This document shows positions 16,872 to 25,248 of a stretch of 64,000 nt of DNA, piece after piece. The stretch is from the NCBI GenBank assembly GCA_963834825.1, contig CAWICZ010000014.1, forward strand, positions 868,001 through 932,000, in the 5' to 3' direction. The notes under the pieces were generated by a model. That model was given only the letters and a program-made list of their open reading frames with translations, did no database searches and was not told the origin of the DNA. Each line of letters starts with the position of its first letter. Position 1 is the first letter of the stretch. A program made the position numbers and the translations under genes. The DNA comes from JACDAN01 sp963834825. GTDB taxonomy: Bacteria > Actinomycetota > Thermoleophilia > Gaiellales > Gaiellaceae.

Positions 16872-17446
16872 CAGGCTGCGTCTGCTTCGGTCCGTAGGCC
16901 CAGCTCGCCCGCGATCGGTTTCATCGCATCGGTCACGGTCTGGATGTGCTCGTCGAGCTCGACGCCGAGGAGCTCGGCGCCCGCGTAGACCTCGTCCCGA
17001 TGGACTCCGGCTGCGAACGACGGCTGCTTGAGCTTCTTCTTGACCGACTTCGGCGTCAGCGTCTCGATCCCGTCGGGCCGGACGAGCCCGCACGCGTGGA
17101 TGAAACCGGCGAGCTCGTCGCACGCGAACAGGGCGCGCTTGAGGGCGGTGTCCCGCGTCATCTCGAGGTGCTCGGCATGCGAGAGCACGGAGTCGATCAG
17201 CTCCTCCGGGTAGCCCTCCTCACGGAGGATCGCAGCCCCGTCCTGTGGGTGCTGGTCGAGTGTCGGGTGGATCTCGTAGTCGAAGTCGTGCAGCAGCGCG
17301 GTCGCGCCCCAGAACTCCTCGTCGCCGCCCAGCTTGCGGGCGTAGGCCCGCACCGCGGCCTCGACTGCCAACGCATGGCGCAGGAGCGGCTCGCTCTTCG
17401 TGTAACGAGTGAGCGTGTCCCAGGCACGGTCGCGAGTGACTTCCAT
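16871..17446 (-). CDS. HD-domain phosphohydrolase family protein
   Basis: 191 residues from ATG at 17446. Metal-binding residues of the HD fold are visible: LLRHALAVEAA (His, about residue 23), ALLHDFDYEIHPT (HD pair, about 52-53), HAEHLEM and ACDELAGFIHACG (final Asp). The family includes nucleotidases and phosphodiesterases; the substrate is unknown. An in-frame ATG at 17461 would sit inside the predicted divergent -10 (TATGGT in reverse), so the start at 17446, 10 bases from that box, is preferred. Confidence 0.83.
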   Translation of the reverse strand: MEVTRDRAWDTLTRYTKSEPLLRHALAVEAAVRAYARKLGGDEEFWGATALLHDFDYEIHPTLDQHPQDGAAILREEGYPEELIDSVLSHAEHLEMTRDTALKRALFACDELAGFIHACGLVRPDGIETLTPKSVKKKLKQPSFAAGVHRDEVYAGAELLGVELDEHIQTVTDAMKPIAGELGLRTEADAA

Positions 17447-17455
17447 CTTCCTCAC

Positions 17456-17462
17456 TACCATA
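17456..17462. promoter_or_regulatory. Shared bidirectional -10 (murA / HD protein)
   Basis: TACCATA gives TACCAT forward, 9 bases from the murA ATG at 17471. It gives TATGGT in reverse, 10 bases from the HD-protein ATG at 17446. Both gaps fit leaderless or near-leaderless transcripts. Confidence 0.55.
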
Positions 17463-17470
17463 GACGGCTC

Positions 17471-18784
17471 ATGTCGACGACCCTCATCGCAGACGCACTG
17501 ATGGAAAGCTTCGTGATCGAGGGGGGCAGAGCCCTCAGCGGCCGCGTGTCCGCCGCCGGCAACAAGAACGGCGCGCTGCCCATCCTCGCCGCCACGCTGC
17601 TCGCGTCCGAGCCCGTCGTCCTGAGCAACGTCCCCCGCATTCGCGACGTCGAGACGATGGTCGCGCTGCTCGCAGACATCGGTGCCGACGTCGAGTGGAC
17701 GGGCCTGAACGAGATTCGCATCGATTCCGCGAACGCGTACAACCCGGATCTCGACGCGGAGCTCTGCCGCCGCATCCGCGCGTCGTTCCTGCTCGCCGCA
17801 CCGGTCCTGGCGCGCTTCGGGCGCGCCACCGTGCCGCCGCCCGGCGGCGACGTCATCGGCCGCCGCCGGCTCGACCCGCACGTTCACGCGCTCGCCGAGC
17901 TCGGGGTCGAGATCGAGATCAACGGCCGCTTCGAGATGCGCACGGACGGCCTGCGCGGACGCCGGATCTTCCTCGACGAGGCGAGCGTGATGGCGACCGA
18001 GAACGCGATCATGGCCGCAGCCGTCGCCCAGGGTGAGACCGTGATCGGGAACGCGGCCTGCGAGCCGCATGTCCAGGACCTCTGCCGATTCCTCTGCTCG
18101 CTCGGCGCGAGCATCGAGGGGATCGGCTCGAACCTGCTGCGCATCGGTGGCGTTCAGACCCTGTCCGGCGGCGAGTGGCGGATCGCGCCCGAGCACATCG
18201 AGGTCGCGAGCTTCATCGGCCTGGCGGCGGTCACGGGCGGCGACGTGACGGTCGACGACGTCGTCGTCGACGACCTGGTCTCGATCCTGCCGGTCTTCTC
18301 GCGGCTCGGGATCGAGGTGGAGCTCGGCGACGCGAGTGTCCGCGTGCCGCCCGGTCAGGTGCTCAAGGTCGAGGACGACCTCGGCGACCAGATCCCGAAG
18401 ATCGAGGACGGCCCGTGGCCGGCGTTTCCCGCCGATCTGACGTCGATCGCGCTGGCCGTCGCAACGCAGGCCGAGGGCACGGTGCTGATCTTCGAAAAGA
18501 TGTTCGAGAACCGGCTGTTCTTCGTCGACAAGCTGGTCAGCATGGGTGCTCGGATCATCCTCTGCGACCCGCACCGCGCCGTCGTCAGCGGCCCAGCGAG
18601 GCTCTACGGACAGCGCATGGCGAGCCCGGACATTCGTGCCGGGATGGCGATGCTGATCGCCGGGCTCTGCGCCGAGGGCATCTCCACCATCGGGAACGTC
18701 GGCGAGATCGACCGCGGGTACGAGCGAATCGACGAGCGGCTCCGCGCCCTGGGCGCCCGCATCGAGCGCGTCGAGAACATCTAG
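17471..18784 (+). CDS. murA: UDP-N-acetylglucosamine 1-carboxyvinyltransferase (Asp-type, likely fosfomycin-resistant)
   Basis: 437 residues. MurA transfers enolpyruvate from PEP to UDP-GlcNAc, the first committed step of peptidoglycan synthesis, in the cytoplasm. NKNGALPILAATLLA holds the substrate-binding Lys, and MASPDIRAGMAMLIAG is the conserved C-terminal block. The active-site loop reads PPPGGDVIGRRRLD: Asp127 (codon 17849-17851) replaces the catalytic Cys that fosfomycin alkylates. The same Cys-to-Asp change is known in Mycobacterium and Chlamydia and makes MurA insensitive to the drug. The frame is open upstream, but MSTTLIADALMESFVIEGG follows a -10-like TACCAT. Confidence 0.96.
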   Translation: MSTTLIADALMESFVIEGGRALSGRVSAAGNKNGALPILAATLLASEPVVLSNVPRIRDVETMVALLADIGADVEWTGLNEIRIDSANAYNPDLDAELCRRIRASFLLAAPVLARFGRATVPPPGGDVIGRRRLDPHVHALAELGVEIEINGRFEMRTDGLRGRRIFLDEASVMATENAIMAAAVAQGETVIGNAACEPHVQDLCRFLCSLGASIEGIGSNLLRIGGVQTLSGGEWRIAPEHIEVASFIGLAAVTGGDVTVDDVVVDDLVSILPVFSRLGIEVELGDASVRVPPGQVLKVEDDLGDQIPKIEDGPWPAFPADLTSIALAVATQAEGTVLIFEKMFENRLFFVDKLVSMGARIILCDPHRAVVSGPARLYGQRMASPDIRAGMAMLIAGLCAEGISTIGNVGEIDRGYERIDERLRALGARIERVENI

Positions 18785-18792
18785 TCCACGAG

Positions 18793-19317
18793 ATGCAGGC
18801 CGGCGATCAGGCGAGCGGGCTCCAGGCACGCGTCTCGCTCAGCGGCCGAGGCGGCGTCAGCGTCGAGACCGGGCTGTCGGTTCTCGACCATCTCCTCGAG
18901 TTGCTGGCCACTCACGCGGGCCTCGCCCTGACGATGGAAGTGGCGCCGGGCGGGCCCGACGCGACCACGGCAGCGGCCGGCCGCTCCCTCGGCGAGGCGC
19001 TCCACGAATTCGTCCGGGAGGATGGCGTCAAGGGTTACGGGTGGGCGATCGTTCCGGCCGACGAGGCGCTCGCGAGCGTGGCGCTCGAGGCATCCGACCG
19101 CCCTCTGCTCGTCTCCAACGTCGACCTCTCGGACGCGCATGTCGCCGGGCTCGAGCGTGACCTCGTCACTGCCTTCCTCCGCGAGCTGTCCGAGGCCGCC
19201 GGGCTCACGCTGCACGTCCGCTTGCTGCACGGCGAGGATGCGAGTCACGTGCTCGAGTCGATCTTCAAGGCCCTAGGAGGCGCGCTGGCCCTGGCCGGCT
19301 CGCCGCGAAAGGAGTGA
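18793..19317 (+). CDS. HisB-like protein with decayed metal sites
   Basis: 174 residues from ATG at 18793. The fold is clearly that of imidazoleglycerol-phosphate dehydratase (HisB): GLSVLDHLLELLATHAGLAL at about 28-46, YGWAIVPADEALASVALEAS, and HVLESIFKALGGAL near the end. The manganese motifs are damaged. The family's DDHHTVED is replaced by PDATTAAAG (55-63, both His lost), and the second HH pair keeps only one His (ASHVLES). IGPD activity is therefore unlikely; a binding or regulatory role is possible. It sits between murA and ridA, 5 bases before the latter, with no other his genes nearby. Confidence 0.75.
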   Translation: MQAGDQASGLQARVSLSGRGGVSVETGLSVLDHLLELLATHAGLALTMEVAPGGPDATTAAAGRSLGEALHEFVREDGVKGYGWAIVPADEALASVALEASDRPLLVSNVDLSDAHVAGLERDLVTAFLRELSEAAGLTLHVRLLHGEDASHVLESIFKALGGALALAGSPRKE

Positions 19318-19319
19318 AC

Positions 19320-19709
19320 ATGGGAGAGAGGGAAGCCGTACGCACCGAGCGGGCGCCTGCGCCGTTCCAGGGGGCCCCTTACTCGCAAGCGATCCGGGCG
19401 AACGGATTCGTCTTCGTGTCGGGGCAGCTCGCGCTCAGGCCGGACCACGCGGAGATCGTGGGCGAGGAGATCGGCGAGCAAACGGAGCAGGTGTTCGACA
19501 ACCTCCAGGCGATCCTCGACGAGGCCGGCTCCGGGCTCGACAAGATCGTCAAGACGACGGTCTTCCTCACCGACCTCGGCGATTTCGCCGGGATGAACGA
19601 TGTGTACGCGCGTCGGGTCGGCCAGCCCCCGCCGGCGCGGGCAACCGTGGAGATCTCGAACCTGCCGTCCGGTGCCAAGGTCGAGATCGAGGCGATCGCA
19701 CTCGCCTAG
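19320..19709 (+). CDS. ridA: RidA/YjgF-family enamine/imine deaminase
   Basis: 129 residues from ATG at 19320, with a good ribosome site (AAAGGAG) 5 bases upstream; an earlier in-frame GTG at 19314 overlaps that site and is not used. RidA trimers hydrolyse reactive enamine/imine intermediates made by PLP enzymes. Family landmarks: PYSQAIRANGFVFVSGQLAL, QVFDNLQAILDEAGSGL, KTTVFLTDL and PPARATVEIS with the catalytic Arg. It follows the HisB-like gene almost directly and is likely co-transcribed. Confidence 0.92.
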   Translation: MGEREAVRTERAPAPFQGAPYSQAIRANGFVFVSGQLALRPDHAEIVGEEIGEQTEQVFDNLQAILDEAGSGLDKIVKTTVFLTDLGDFAGMNDVYARRVGQPPPARATVEISNLPSGAKVEIEAIALA

Positions 19710-19711
19710 CC

Positions 19712-20743
19712 TCAGTCGGCGAGGAAGGCTTCGAGGCGTCCGGCCTCGTCCTCGAGCTCGGCTCGCACCGCGCGTGGCAGCGGCGCGAACGGCTCGAGCA
19801 CGACGCGCCCGTCCTCGACACGCCAGATGCCCGCGACGAACCCGTCGACGAGGAATGTCTGAGCGACGTCGCCGTTCATGCGGATGACCGTCTTCCGGTA
19901 CTGCTCCGGGAGCACGCGTGTCCGATCCGCGAACGCGAGCAGCACGTTGTCCCACTTCGGCAGGAAGCGCACGGGCGAGGGAGTATCGGCGTCCGGGAGC
20001 GGCGCCCGCGGGACGTCGAGAAGCTCGCGGCCGTGCTCGTCGCGGAAGCGGCGGAGTGGCTCGAGCCGTTCGAGAGCCGGCTTGAGCTGCGGCATCCGCA
20101 TCATGCTCCAGGCGTCGAGGTCTTGCCGCGACGCGGGCCCGAACGCGGCGAGATAGCGACGGAGAATTTCGGTGCGCGCCTCGAGCGGGTCGTGCGCCTC
20201 CGGCTCGTCGAACGCCACGAACCGGCTCTCGGAAGGCGCGTGCCAGAGCGCAGACTCGTGGTGGTGCAGGAGATGCGCGCGTATGCGCGCGGCGCGCCAC
20301 GCCCGCCGTGCGTCCACGCCGGTGAGGCCGTGCTCGCGTTCGAGATATGCGTACGCGTCCGCCCCGGTCACCGGAGCTGTGGCCGCGAGGGCGCGCACCG
20401 ATGGCGCGAGGCGCCTCGCGGCGGGCCACTGGTCCGGGTGGTTCGACTCGCTGATCGCCGCGCGAAGGAGCGCGTAGTCGCGCCGCGTGACGAGGTGCAG
20501 CGTTTGCCGCATCACGTTCGCCTTGACGACGGCGGAGCTCTCCAGCTTGCGCTCGAGCGCCTCACGCCGGAAGCGCGTCGTGCGCGTCCAGATGCCGATG
20601 TAGGGCGCCTGCGCCGACTGCGCCTGCATCCCGACGAGGCGCTCGATCACCGCCGTCGGCGAGAGGCGCTTCCGCTCCAGCAGGAGCTGACGGGCGAGCG
20701 TCGCGCGGTTCAGCTCGCGCAACGTGAGGACGCGCTCAGGCAC
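19712..20743 (-). CDS. Winged-helix AlkZ/YcaQ-like DNA-binding protein (HTH_42)
   Basis: 343 residues from ATG at 20743. The N-terminal LVGMQAQSAQAPYIGIWTR (about 37-55) contains the Gln-x-Gln signature of the HTH_42/AlkZ superfamily, whose studied members (Streptomyces AlkZ, E. coli YcaQ) are DNA glycosylases acting on alkylated bases and interstrand crosslinks. The rest shows tandem winged-helix segments and the conserved VRFLPKWDNVLLAFADR and VDGFVAGIWRVEDG blocks. Glycosylase activity is inferred from family. It converges with ridA with 2 bases between stops. Confidence 0.83.
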   Translation of the reverse strand: MPERVLTLRELNRATLARQLLLERKRLSPTAVIERLVGMQAQSAQAPYIGIWTRTTRFRREALERKLESSAVVKANVMRQTLHLVTRRDYALLRAAISESNHPDQWPAARRLAPSVRALAATAPVTGADAYAYLEREHGLTGVDARRAWRAARIRAHLLHHHESALWHAPSESRFVAFDEPEAHDPLEARTEILRRYLAAFGPASRQDLDAWSMMRMPQLKPALERLEPLRRFRDEHGRELLDVPRAPLPDADTPSPVRFLPKWDNVLLAFADRTRVLPEQYRKTVIRMNGDVAQTFLVDGFVAGIWRVEDGRVVLEPFAPLPRAVRAELEDEAGRLEAFLAD

Positions 20744-20817
20744 CCGCCTACGTTACACAGAGGTCCGTTCCGAACCGGCCCTCAGTCCGTCAGAGCTTCT
20801 CCGCCACAATTCCCGGT

Positions 20818-23373
20818 GTGAAGGCCACTGAGGTCATCGCCACCCACTCGAACACGGACTTCGACGCGTTCGCGGCCATGCTCGCCGCCAGACGGCTCTA
20901 TCCGGACGCGGTCGTCGCCGTGCCCGGCGCGCTGAACCGCAACGTTCGCGAGTTCTACCGCCTGCACGCCGATGAGCTGGACGCCGTCGAGGTGTCGCGG
21001 ATCGAGCCGAAGGCGGTTCGGCGCCTGATCGTCGTCGAGACGAAGAGCGCGAGGCGGCTCGGCGAGCTCGAGTCGGTCGCGCTCGACCCGGAGGTCGAGA
21101 AGGTCGTGTTCGACCACCACGGCGGAGAGTTGCCTGACTGGGTGAAGCCCGAGAACGCGGTCGTTTCCCAGGACGGCGCGCTGACGACCACGCTCGTCGG
21201 CGTCCTCGCCGAGCGCGAGATCACAGTCACGCCCGTCGAGGCGACCGCCTTTGCGCTCGGCATCCACGAGGACACGGGCTCTCTGACCTACCCGACGGCG
21301 ACGCGGCGCGACGCCGACGCGCTCGCGTGGTGCCTGCGTCACGGCGCCCGCCAGGAACTGCTCGCCCGGTTCCTGCATACGCCGCTCGGCGACGACGAAC
21401 GCGAGCTGCTCGCGGAGCTGATGGACGCGATGGAGAGCGAGCGGGTTGCGGGTATCGAGGTGCTGGTCACCGCCGTCGCCTGGCCGCGCCACGTCGACGG
21501 CGTGTCGAATCTTGCCCACAAGATCGTCGACCTCACCGACACTCGGGCACTCGTGATGCTCGTGCAGATGGACGAGCGCGTCTTCGTTGTCACCCGAAGC
21601 CGGACTCCGGAGATCGACGCGGCCGCGATCGCCCGTGCCCTCGGCGGAGGGGGACACCGCGAGGCCGCCTCAGCGATGTTCAAGGGGACGCTCCAGGAGG
21701 CGCGCGCCGTCCTCGGCGAGGGTCTCCAGGCAGCCGTCGCCGAGCCGTTGACCGCAGAGCAGATCATGTCCCGTCCGGCCCGGTCGGTCTCCTCGGACGA
21801 AACGGTCAACCGCGCGATGGTCGCTTGCCAGCGCTACACCCAGAGCGGGATTCTGGTCGTCGACGACGGCCGTCTCGTCGGGGCTGTCTCCCGCGAGGAC
21901 CTCGACAAGGCGATCGCGCACGGCCTCTCCCACGCGCCGGTCAAGGGGATCATGAGCTCGCGGATCGCCACGGTGAAGACAGCGGCGCCGCTGGCCGAGG
22001 TGCAGGAAGCGCTCGCCGGGTCAGCCGATGGCCGAGTCGCGGTGCTCGACGACGGCGACGTTGCGGGCGTCGTTACGCGCAGCGACCTGCTCCGCGCCCT
22101 CGGCGAGCGCCCGGAGGCCGAGGCCGAACTGCACGCGACCCTCGCCGACGAGCTGTCGGCGCTGACGGAGCTCGCAGCCGTCTTCGAGGCTGTAGCCGCC
22201 GCCAGCGAGCCGTACGACGGCGTTTATCTCGTCGGCGGGACCGTTCGCGACATCCTGCTCGGCGAGCCGAACTTCGACGTGGACATCGCCGTCGAGGGCG
22301 ATGCGATCTCGCTCGCGCGCAGCGTCGGCGAGACCCTGAGCGGCCGCGTCCGCGCCCACCGGAAGTTCGGCACCGCCGTGGTCCTCTACGGCGACGACCA
22401 GCGCGTCGACATCGTCACGGCCCGCACGGAGTTCTACGACGCTCCCGCGGCGCTCCCGAGCGTCGAGCACGCGACGATTCGCGAGGACCTCTTTCGCCGA
22501 GACTTCACGATCAACGCCATGGCCGTGTCGCTCAAGGGCGACGATTTCGGCCGCCTGGTCGACCCGTTTCAGGGTCGGCGAGACCTGGGGGCGAAGACGA
22601 TTCGCGTCCTGCACAACCTGTCGTTCATCGACGACCCGACGCGAATCTTCCGCGCGATTCGCTACGAGAGCCGGTACGGATTCTCGATGGACGAGCACAC
22701 GCAGCGTCTCGCGCGCGGGACGATCGAGATGGGGCTGGTGGGCGATCTCTCCTCGGCCCGGCTGCGTGACGAGCTGGTCGCACTGCTCGAGGAGGGCGAC
22801 GCCGGCGCGTCGATCCTGCGCCTCGCCGACCTGGGCGCGGGGCGCGCGATCCACCCGCACCTAGCGGCTGACGAGGAGGCGGTCGAGCTGCTCGAGCGGC
22901 TTCGGGCGCTGAACGAGCGCTATCGCACCGGGATCCCGGGATGGCGGCTCGCGTTCGAGGCCCTCGCGCGCCGACTCCCGCCCGACGAGATCTACGACTG
23001 GCTCAGGCGGTTGAAGGTGCAGCGCCGCGACGCGGATCAAATCGCGCAGGCCGTCACGATCGGCCCACGGCTCGTCGAGCGGCTCCGCGGCGACGCACCG
23101 CAGCCGTCGGAGATCGTCGCCGTGGCCGAGCCCCATGCGCCCGATGCACCGCTCTTCGCGCTCGCCCTCGACGACCTCGAGCCGCTCCACGACTACTTCG
23201 AGCGGCTTCGCGACGTGCGCTTGGAGGTCAGCGGCTCCGATCTCGCCCAGCTCGGGATCGGAGAGTCGCCTCAGGTGGGCGAGATCCTCGCCGAGCTCCG
23301 CCGCCGGAAGCTGAACGGCCAGCTCGACGGGCGCGACTCGGAGCTCGCCGCCGCGCGCGAGCTGATCGAATGA
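20818..23373 (+). CDS. DHH phosphoesterase - CBS pair - CCA/poly(A) nucleotidyltransferase fusion
   Basis: 851 residues from GTG at 20818. Order: DHH phosphoesterase (THSNTDFDAFAAMLAARRL at 9-27, VVFDHHGGELPDW near 97-109) with DHHA1 (GGGGHREAASAM, about 277-288); two CBS domains (MSRPARSVSSDETVNRAM near 318, then MSSRIATVKTAAPLAEV) that usually bind adenine nucleotides; a class II nucleotidyltransferase head (VYLVGGTVRDILLGEPNFDV near 471 with DVDIAVEG); and the RNA-binding tail. The last part adds CCA or A residues to RNA 3' ends. The fusion couples a nuclease-like domain, a nucleotide sensor and a tRNA-end polymerase. The stop overlaps pgeF (ATGA). Confidence 0.9.
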   Translation: MKATEVIATHSNTDFDAFAAMLAARRLYPDAVVAVPGALNRNVREFYRLHADELDAVEVSRIEPKAVRRLIVVETKSARRLGELESVALDPEVEKVVFDHHGGELPDWVKPENAVVSQDGALTTTLVGVLAEREITVTPVEATAFALGIHEDTGSLTYPTATRRDADALAWCLRHGARQELLARFLHTPLGDDERELLAELMDAMESERVAGIEVLVTAVAWPRHVDGVSNLAHKIVDLTDTRALVMLVQMDERVFVVTRSRTPEIDAAAIARALGGGGHREAASAMFKGTLQEARAVLGEGLQAAVAEPLTAEQIMSRPARSVSSDETVNRAMVACQRYTQSGILVVDDGRLVGAVSREDLDKAIAHGLSHAPVKGIMSSRIATVKTAAPLAEVQEALAGSADGRVAVLDDGDVAGVVTRSDLLRALGERPEAEAELHATLADELSALTELAAVFEAVAAASEPYDGVYLVGGTVRDILLGEPNFDVDIAVEGDAISLARSVGETLSGRVRAHRKFGTAVVLYGDDQRVDIVTARTEFYDAPAALPSVEHATIREDLFRRDFTINAMAVSLKGDDFGRLVDPFQGRRDLGAKTIRVLHNLSFIDDPTRIFRAIRYESRYGFSMDEHTQRLARGTIEMGLVGDLSSARLRDELVALLEEGDAGASILRLADLGAGRAIHPHLAADEEAVELLERLRALNERYRTGIPGWRLAFEALARRLPPDEIYDWLRRLKVQRRDADQIAQAVTIGPRLVERLRGDAPQPSEIVAVAEPHAPDAPLFALALDDLEPLHDYFERLRDVRLEVSGSDLAQLGIGESPQVGEILAELRRRKLNGQLDGRDSELAAARELIE

Positions 23374-24086
23374 TTCGCTGGGAGGGCGCAGGCCCGTACA
23401 CCGTCGTCTTCTCGACTCGGGTGGGCGGTGTCAGCACGGGGCCGTACGAGTCGCTCAACCTCGGCATCTACACGGACGACCAGCCTGAGCATGTGATCGA
23501 GAACCGACGGCGGCTCGCAGACGCCGCCGGCATCGATCCGGAACGGACCCGAATGGCGTGGCAGCGCCACGGCGCGGATGTGCGGCAGGCCTCGCCCGAA
23601 GGGATCCTCACGCCCGGGACGCGCCACTCGCCGTGCGACGGCTGGTGGAGTGACGAGCCGGGCCAGGGGATGATGCTCGTCACGGCGGACTGTCTGCCGG
23701 TCGCCATCGCGCGCCAGAACGGCCGTCCGGGGCTGGCGGTCCTCCACGTGGGCTGGCGCGGTCTGCTCGAGGGCATCGTCGGGAACGGCGTCGCGGCGCT
23801 TGGTGGCGCCGACCTGGCCGCCGCCGTCGGCCCCGGGATCGGACCGTGCTGCTACGAGGTCGGACGCGACGTGGCCGAACCGTTCGAGGCGACGTTCGGC
23901 CCGGAGGTGTTGGCAGAGGGGCGCCTCGACCTCTGGCGGGCGACGGAGGTGGCGCTCGAGCGGGCCGGCGTCGCAGAGATCGAGCGCACCGACCTCTGCA
24001 CGTTCTGCAACCCGGAGCTCTTCTTCTCTCACCGCCGCGATCGCGGCACGACGGGCCGGCAAGGCGTGATCGCGGCTGTCGCCTGA
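23370..24086 (+). CDS. pgeF: PgeF/YfiH laccase-domain protein (peptidoglycan editing factor)
   Basis: 238 residues from ATG at 23370, overlapping the previous stop. DUF152/laccase-domain landmarks: FSTRVGGVSTGPYESLNLG, WQRHGADVRQ, TADCLPVAI, VLHVGWRGLLEGI and GPGIGPCCYEVG, with the Cys/His residues that bind metal. PgeF proteins clean misincorporated serine from peptidoglycan precursors; purine-nucleoside phosphorylase/deaminase activity is known for relatives. Placement directly before yggS and sepF is the standard arrangement of this division cluster. Confidence 0.92.
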   Translation: MIRWEGAGPYTVVFSTRVGGVSTGPYESLNLGIYTDDQPEHVIENRRRLADAAGIDPERTRMAWQRHGADVRQASPEGILTPGTRHSPCDGWWSDEPGQGMMLVTADCLPVAIARQNGRPGLAVLHVGWRGLLEGIVGNGVAALGGADLAAAVGPGIGPCCYEVGRDVAEPFEATFGPEVLAEGRLDLWRATEVALERAGVAEIERTDLCTFCNPELFFSHRRDRGTTGRQGVIAAVA

Positions 24087-24135
24087 GGAGGTCAGGGAGC
24101 GCTACGAGCGCATTCGCGAGGAGGTCGGGGGCGAC

Positions 24136-24681
24136 GTGACGATCGTCGCGGCGACCAAGTACGTCTCCGCCGAGGATCTCGGCGTCCTGGCCGAGGCCGG
24201 AATCGAGGTCGTCGGGGAGAACCGGGCGCAGGATCTCGAGGCCAAGCACGCGGCGCACGGCGACGCGTTCCGCTGGCACTTCATCGGCCACCTTCAGAGC
24301 CGCAAGACGAAGACCGTGAACGGGCTCTGCGAGCTCGTGCACTCGCTCGACTCCGAATCGGCGGCCAGGCGACTCGAGATCCCGGCGCTCGTGCAGGTGA
24401 ACCTGGCCGGCGAAGGGTCGAAGTCCGGCGTGCCGGCAGAGGAGCTCGAAGCCTTCCTCGCCGCCTGTCCGGCCGAGGTGCGCGGCCTCTCCACGATGCC
24501 ACCACTCGCCGGCGATCCGGAGGATTCCAGACGCTACTTCCGAACCTTGCGTGAGCTGGCCGAGCGGTTCGGACTGAAGGAGCTCTCGATGGGAACAAGC
24601 CAGGACTACCGAGTTGCAGCGGAGGAAGGGGCGACCTTCGTCCGCGTCGGGAGCGTCTTGTACGGGGCCGGACCTCGTTAG
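24136..24681 (+). CDS. YggS-family PLP homeostasis protein (start uncertain)
   Basis: 181 residues from GTG at 24136. It is an alanine-racemase-like TIM barrel that binds PLP through the lysine in VAATKYVS. Other family blocks are VGENRAQDLEAK, WHFIGHLQSRKTK and LSMGTSQDYRVAAEEGATFVRVGS. The GTG start removes the usual first helix. The frame upstream (LSPEEVRERYERIREEVG) encodes that helix but has no ATG, GTG or TTG; the only candidate is CTG at 24076, just before the pgeF stop, giving 201 residues. A CTG start is therefore likely. YggS proteins balance B6 vitamers and keto/amino-acid pools. Confidence 0.88.
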   Translation: MTIVAATKYVSAEDLGVLAEAGIEVVGENRAQDLEAKHAAHGDAFRWHFIGHLQSRKTKTVNGLCELVHSLDSESAARRLEIPALVQVNLAGEGSKSGVPAEELEAFLAACPAEVRGLSTMPPLAGDPEDSRRYFRTLRELAERFGLKELSMGTSQDYRVAAEEGATFVRVGSVLYGAGPR

Positions 24682-24684
24682 GAT
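24679..24684 (+). promoter_or_regulatory. Probable -10 element of sepF
   Basis: TAGGAT ends 9 bases before the sepF ATG, with a weak -35 (CTTGTA/TTGTAC) about 16 bases upstream. Predicted transcription start coincides with the start codon. Confidence 0.5.
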
Positions 24685-24693
24685 TCCCTGCTC

Positions 24694-25245
24694 ATGGGAT
24701 TTTCTGACGTCTGGAACCGAACCCTCGTCTACTTCGGCATCGCCGAAGAGGACGACGAGGAGTGGGACGAGGACGGCTACGTCACGAACGAGGAGCTCGA
24801 GCGGACGTACTCCGAGCGCCCGAACGTCAGGCGACTCTCGTCGCGCCGGCGCGCGAGCGGCAAGGAGTTCGACGACTGGACCGACCCCGAGCCGGACGCA
24901 GGCCGCTCGACCGCCGCCCGGCAGCGACGGCCGGAGCTGACGCCGGTTCCCCCGCAGAACGCGTCAGTGCGGGTCCATCTGGTCGTCCCGCGGAGCTTCA
25001 ACGACGCCCAGACGATCGCCGACCGCTTCAAGGCCTACACGCCCGTCATTCTCAACCTCCAGGGCGTGGACTCCGAGCTCTCGAAGCGACTGATCGACTT
25101 CGCCAGCGGCCTGACGTATGCCCTCGACGGGGGCATGCAGCGCATCGCCGACAAGGTTTTCCTGCTGACCCCCGCCAACGTCGAGGTCTCAGCGGAACAG
25201 CGCGCACAGCTGCTCGAGCGGGGCGGCTTCTTCAACCAGGCCTAG
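24694..25245 (+). CDS. sepF: Cell division protein SepF
   Basis: 183 residues. SepF anchors FtsZ filaments to the membrane. The N-terminal amphipathic start (MGFSDVWNRTLVYFGIAEED) resembles the membrane-binding helix. A disordered acidic and basic linker follows to about residue 85, then the globular FtsZ-binding domain (VHLVVPRSFNDAQTIADRF, VILNLQGVDSELSKRLIDFA, SGLTYALDGGMQRIADKVF). The place after pgeF and yggS is typical for actinobacteria, but ftsZ itself is not in this window. Confidence 0.94.
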   Translation: MGFSDVWNRTLVYFGIAEEDDEEWDEDGYVTNEELERTYSERPNVRRLSSRRRASGKEFDDWTDPEPDAGRSTAARQRRPELTPVPPQNASVRVHLVVPRSFNDAQTIADRFKAYTPVILNLQGVDSELSKRLIDFASGLTYALDGGMQRIADKVFLLTPANVEVSAEQRAQLLERGGFFNQA

Positions 25246-25248
25246 CCG

